Assembly (NCBI GenBank): GCA_937927945.1 | Contig: CALEYW010000075.1 | Span: forward strand, 1-63,483 | DNA from: an uncultured candidate division WPS-2 bacterium | GTDB taxonomy: Bacteria > Vulcanimicrobiota > Vulcanimicrobiia > Vulcanimicrobiales > Vulcanimicrobiaceae | Length of the DNA: 63,483 nucleotides | Direction: 5' to 3' | The notes under the pieces: generated by a model | What the model was told of the DNA's origin: nothing | Database searches by the model: none | The model's input: the letters and a program-made list of their open reading frames with translations, nothing else | Translations under genes and position numbers: made by a program | Shown: positions 60,451-63,483 of the stretch, one piece after another | How positions within the stretch are numbered: the stretch's first letter is position 1 | Layout of the letters: every line of letters starts with the position of its first letter

Positions 60451-61945
60451 CGTCGTCGCGGTCGAGCCTCACGGGCTCGATCCGATCGCCGCGAACGAAC
60501 GTCACGGCCGTCCCCGCGATCTGTTCTTCCTGTGGTTCGGCGCGAACGCGGAGACCGCGACGTTCGCCGTCGGCATCCTCACCGTCGCGCTCTATGGGAC
60601 GTCGCTGCTCGGCGCGCTGCTCGGCATCGTCGCGGGCAACCTCTGCGCGTACGCGATCGTCGGGCTGCTTTCCCGCGCCGGCCCGCGTTACGGCTTGCCG
60701 CAAATGGTCGCCTCGCGGCTCGCGTTCGGCCGCGACGGCAACCTGCTTCCGGCGGTGCTCGCGTTTCTCGCCGGCGTCGGCTGGTTCGCGATCGACAGCG
60801 TCTTCGGCGCGCAAGCACTCGGCGCGCTCGCGCACGTTGCATATCCCGTAGCGCTGATCGTCGTCCTGTTCGCCCAAGTGCTGCTCGCGGTCTACGGACA
60901 CAACGCGATCCATGCGTTCGAGCGCTCCGCCGGGATCGCGCTGGCGATCGGCTTCGTCACCATCGCCGTCGTCACGTTGCGCTCTGCGCATCTCAATGCA
61001 CCGTTCGATCCGCACGCGCCGTTCGCGTCCGGCGGCGAAGCGGCCGGCATCATCTTCTCCGCCGCCCTCGCCTTCGCGTACGCCGTCGGTTGGGGACCGG
61101 CCGCGTCCGACTACGCACGTTATCTGCCGAGCGCGAGCGCGCCGCGCGCGGTGTCCGCGTGGGTCTTCCTCGGCGGCTTCGTGCCGTCGACGCTCCTGGA
61201 AATCCTCGGCGCTGCCGCAGCGACCGCGACGCGCACGCCGGGAATCGCCAGCGCAACGCCGGCCGAGACGATCGGCCTGCTCGCGCACGGCAACGGCGTC
61301 GTCGCGGCGATCGGTTTGGCAACGGTGCTGATCGGGACGCTCAGCGCGAACTGTCTGAACCTGTATTCGGGAGCGCTCGCGGCGCTGGTCGCCTGGGACG
61401 CCCGCGGGCGGATCGGCGTCGCTCTGGGCGCCGGCGCGACGTTGGCGGCGATAACTGCGGTCGTGCTGCTCGCCGCCCGCGCCCATGATCCAACCGCAAC
61501 CTTCTCGCCGCTCGCCATCGCCCTGGCCGCGCTCGGCGTAGCGGCGCTAACGTTCGCGGCGGTCCGCTGGACGCTCGCTCGCTGGCAGAGCGCGGTCGCC
61601 GTCGGCGTGCTGGGCGGATCGCTCGCGTTCGCAAGTGCCGATCCCACCGCGACCGCGCACCTGTACGGAAATTTCCTGGGGCTGCTGACGACGTGGGCCG
61701 CACCTTGGGCCGGCGTGCTGCTCGCGCTCGGCGGCGAAGCGCGGCGCAGCGTCGAACCGCGCGCGCTCGCGGCCTGGCTCGCCGGAATCGCGCTCTCCGT
61801 GCCGTTCTGGCAACAGTCGTGGTACACGGGACCGCTCGCCGCCGCGCACCCGCAATGGGGCGACGTGAGCTATTTCGTCAGTTTCGCGGTCGCATTCGCG
61901 GTCGCAAAGGGAAGCAGTCGAACCGTCGCGCAGTCGCGACCATGA
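60428..61945 (+). CDS. NCS1-family nucleobase/cation permease, start unclear
   Basis: About 500 residues, 12 membrane helices. The NCS1 N-terminus, GLDPIAANERHGRPRDLFFL, is encoded from about 60473, and the frame is open back into pncA. Yet there is no ATG/GTG/TTG before the TTG at 60695, which would remove the first helices (LFFLWFGANAETATFAVGIL; ALLGIVAGNLCAYAIVGLL). Family motifs continue: RYGLPQMVASRLAFG, LAFAYAVGWGPAASDYARYL, LSANCLNLYSGALAAL. The start given (an ACG at 60428) is only a placeholder for a non-canonical start near the pncA end. Takes up cytosine, purines, allantoin or similar; a role in nicotinamide-type salvage is possible from its neighbour. Confidence 0.85.
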   Translation, partial: TPVPYGASVVAVEPHGLDPIAANERHGRPRDLFFLWFGANAETATFAVGILTVALYGTSLLGALLGIVAGNLCAYAIVGLLSRAGPRYGLPQMVASRLAFGRDGNLLPAVLAFLAGVGWFAIDSVFGAQALGALAHVAYPVALIVVLFAQVLLAVYGHNAIHAFERSAGIALAIGFVTIAVVTLRSAHLNAPFDPHAPFASGGEAAGIIFSAALAFAYAVGWGPAASDYARYLPSASAPRAVSAWVFLGGFVPSTLLEILGAAAATATRTPGIASATPAETIGLLAHGNGVVAAIGLATVLIGTLSANCLNLYSGALAALVAWDARGRIGVALGAGATLAAITAVVLLAARAHDPTATFSPLAIALAALGVAALTFAAVRWTLARWQSAVAVGVLGGSLAFASADPTATAHLYGNFLGLLTTWAAPWAGVLLALGGEARRSVEPRALAAWLAGIALSVPFWQQSWYTGPLAAAHPQWGDVSYFVSFAVAFAVAKGSSRTVAQSRP

Positions 61946-62400
61946 CACTTCCCGTTCTTCGCACTGCGGTCGTCGCCGGGCTCGCCTTCGCGGCCGGCCT
62001 CGCCGTCGCACACGTCCAGCAGCCCGCCGGCGCCGCCGCCGCGCCGCTGCAACCGGCCGTCGTCGATCTGACGGCCATGCAGCCCTCGGATCTGCCGGCG
62101 CCCACGCCGGCCTCGCCAAAACTGCGCAGCAAGCTGCTCGCCATCGCCGACGGCGCGACCGTGCAGCTGCAGATCGGCACGGTCCTCAAGCATTTCCACG
62201 CCGACGCCAACGAGATCCAGATCGTGCTCGCCGGCAGCGGCACCGAATGGCTGGGCGACAAGCAGGTCGCGCTGCGGCCCGGCATCATGCTCGTCATTCC
62301 CGCCGGCACGCCGCATGCCGGCACCGTCGACCCGAACTTGAAGATCCTCGCGATCAAGACGCCGCCGCAAGCCGCGACGGACATCCACCCGGTGCCCTAA
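61942..62400 (+). CDS. Exported cupin-domain protein
   Basis: 152 residues from ATG 61942 (ATGA overlap with the permease). Signal peptide or anchor (LRTAVVAGLAFAAGLAVAHV). A single cupin barrel: IGTVLKHFHADANEIQIVLA (HxH...E metal motif), GSGTEWLGDKQVALRPGIM, LVIPAGTPHAGTVDPNLKIL (second-motif His). Likely metal-binding; reaction unknown. Confidence 0.85.
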   Translation: MTLPVLRTAVVAGLAFAAGLAVAHVQQPAGAAAAPLQPAVVDLTAMQPSDLPAPTPASPKLRSKLLAIADGATVQLQIGTVLKHFHADANEIQIVLAGSGTEWLGDKQVALRPGIMLVIPAGTPHAGTVDPNLKILAIKTPPQAATDIHPVP

Positions 62401-63341
62401 CCGACGACGACGGGTTTTTCGCGATCGCGGAAGTATTCGTAGGTCGCGCGCATGCCGTCGACGAGAGAGACGTCGGCTTTCCAGCCGAGGTCTTTCTTCG
62501 CTTTGCCGGGGTTGAAGTACACTTCGCGCGCGTCGCCGGGACGGCGCGGCGCATGCGTGACCGGGGCTTCGAACCCGGTAACCTCGACCAGCGCGCGATA
62601 GATCTGGTTGACCGACGTCTTCTTGCCGGTGCCGATCGCGTAGATCTCGCCCGGACCCTTGGTCAGTGCGGCGACGTTCGCCCGCACGACGTCCCCGACG
62701 TAGACGTAGTCGCGCGTCTGCTCGCCGTCCCAGTCGATGCGGATGCCTTGCTGCTGCAGAAACTTGCCCAGGAAGATCGCGATGACGCCGGCTTCCCCGT
62801 TGGGATCCTGACGCGGACCGTACACGTTGCCGTAGCGCAGCGCGGTGTAGTCCAGACCGTGCTCGGATTGAAAGAACCGCAAGTAGTGCTCGGTGACCAT
62901 CTTCGTGATGCCGTACGGCGAAACCGGACGCTGCGGCGCCCGCTCATCGACCGGCATCGCGTCGACGTCGCCGTAGGTCGCCGCGCTCGACGCGAAGATC
63001 ACTTTGCGCGTGCCCGCCTTCACCGCGGCCTCCAGCACGTTGAGCATGCCGATCACGTTGACGTTCGCGTCCAGCTTCGGATCGCGCGCGCCGATCGCCA
63101 CCGAATGCTGCGCGGCGTGATGGCACACGATCTCCGGCTTGAACTCGTTGAAGATGCGCACGATCCCGTCGTCACGGATGTCCATGTGAACGAAGCTCAC
63201 GCCGTCGGGGATGTTCTCGCGTCGTCCTCCGCCGTGCGACCAAAGGCTGTCGACGACCACGACGTCGTGCCCTTCGGCCAGAAATCCGTCGACGATGTGC
63301 GACCCGATGAACCCGGCTCCCCCGGTGACGACGATACGCAT
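62397..63341 (-). CDS. NAD-dependent nucleotide-sugar epimerase (UDP-glucose 4-epimerase-like)
   Basis: 314 residues from ATG 63341. Extended short-chain dehydrogenase: MRIVVTGGAGFIGSHIVDGF (NAD loop), ASSAATYGDVDAMPVDERAP (catalytic Ser/Thr), VSPYGITKMVTEHYLRFFQS (YxxxK), ALRYGNVYGPRQDPNGEAGV, and GEQTRDYVYVGDVVRANVAA. Closest pattern is bacterial GalE/WbpP-type 4-epimerases acting on UDP-sugars for surface polysaccharide. The frame upstream to 63398 is open but the GG-loop start fixes the ATG. Its 3' end overlaps the convergent cupin gene by 4 bp. Confidence 0.93.
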   Translation of the reverse strand: MRIVVTGGAGFIGSHIVDGFLAEGHDVVVVDSLWSHGGGRRENIPDGVSFVHMDIRDDGIVRIFNEFKPEIVCHHAAQHSVAIGARDPKLDANVNVIGMLNVLEAAVKAGTRKVIFASSAATYGDVDAMPVDERAPQRPVSPYGITKMVTEHYLRFFQSEHGLDYTALRYGNVYGPRQDPNGEAGVIAIFLGKFLQQQGIRIDWDGEQTRDYVYVGDVVRANVAALTKGPGEIYAIGTGKKTSVNQIYRALVEVTGFEAPVTHAPRRPGDAREVYFNPGKAKKDLGWKADVSLVDGMRATYEYFRDREKPVVVG

Positions 63342-63430
63342 GCGGCCCGTTGGGTTCGGCCTCCCCGGGTACTCTCCCGCGCCGGGCGCCGCTTGCATGC
63401 ACGCATGTGATCGTTAAGGTTTCGTTGTGA

Positions 63431-63483
63431 ATCGGGTAGGAGGGGGCGTCACCGCCCCCGTCCTCCCACACCACCGGACGTGC
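63431..63483 (-). mobile_element. Probable 3' end of a group II intron (domain V end and domain VI)
   Basis: Read on the minus strand from the window edge: GCACGTCCGGTGGTGTGGG, then a hairpin with stem GGGGGCG/CGCCCCC, then CCTCCTACCCGAT. GCACGTCCGG matches the 3' strand of bacterial group II domain V, the hairpin has domain VI form, and TACCCGAT is a common intron end. If correct the 3' splice junction is at about 63431, 90 bp upstream of the epimerase ATG, and the intron with its reverse transcriptase lies beyond the window. Recognised from memory of such ends, without an alignment. Confidence 0.5.

Overview
The window is high-GC, gene-dense bacterial chromosome. Many genes overlap by 4 bp (ATGA/GTGA), GTG and TTG starts are common, several proteins have a lipoprotein signal peptide, and one protein has a TonB-like C-terminus. 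It looks like a heterotrophic diderm bacterium. The gene style would fit Candidatus Eremiobacterota (WPS-2) or a relative, but this is an impression and no marker gene was compared.

Layout. 0-3.4 kb: amidohydrolase, OsmC, acyl-CoA desaturase, exported hydrolase. 3.4-10.5 kb: the selenocysteine tRNA gene (selC) and a mobile element of about 6.9 kb inserted in it. The element is bounded by a 39-bp direct repeat of the 5' half of the tRNA and carries a tyrosine integrase, an excisionase-like protein, phage-like regulatory and replication-type genes, and a small cargo module whose main gene is a proteasome-beta-like Ntn hydrolase. 10.6-23.6 kb: AceTr transporter, pseudouridine catabolism (psuG, psuK), helicase, uppS, typA, a SpoIIE-type phosphatase, an oligopeptide-binding lipoprotein gene with an in-frame amber codon, rpiA. 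23.6-28 kb: clpB under a CIRCE operator and a coiled-coil zincin. 28.1-33.3 kb: a divergent GntR-regulated operon whose mutase has the Ile/Asp signature of 2-hydroxyisobutyryl-CoA mutase, with B12 subunit, G-protein chaperone and CoA ligase. 33.3-41.1 kb: DUF155 protein, a homoserine-dehydrogenase-like oxidoreductase, a formamidase-like protein, a phosphoesterase and a Tau/Ssu-type ABC transporter. 41.3-44.8 kb: trxA-selA-selB. 45.8-54.2 kb: gyrA, the tsaE-tsaB-rimI-(TonB-like)-yqeK-rsfS run, a TPM protein, cysE. 54.2-63.4 kb: epoxide-hydrolase-like protein, comEA, leuS, a low-complexity lipoprotein, pncA, NCS1 permease, cupin, nucleotide-sugar epimerase. The last ~50 bases look like the 3' end of a group II intron.

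How it fits together. selC, selA and selB are all present, so the organism decodes UGA as selenocysteine, although no selenoprotein was recognised here. The element has inserted between selC and its original upstream region, so its own end must now supply the selC promoter. The GntR/mutase block is a self-contained catabolic unit.

A recurring oddity is that three conserved genes (rsfS, selA, the NCS1 permease) have family-typical N-termini that lie upstream of any ATG, GTG or TTG. For rsfS a CTG behind a well-placed Shine-Dalgarno sequence is the likely start.
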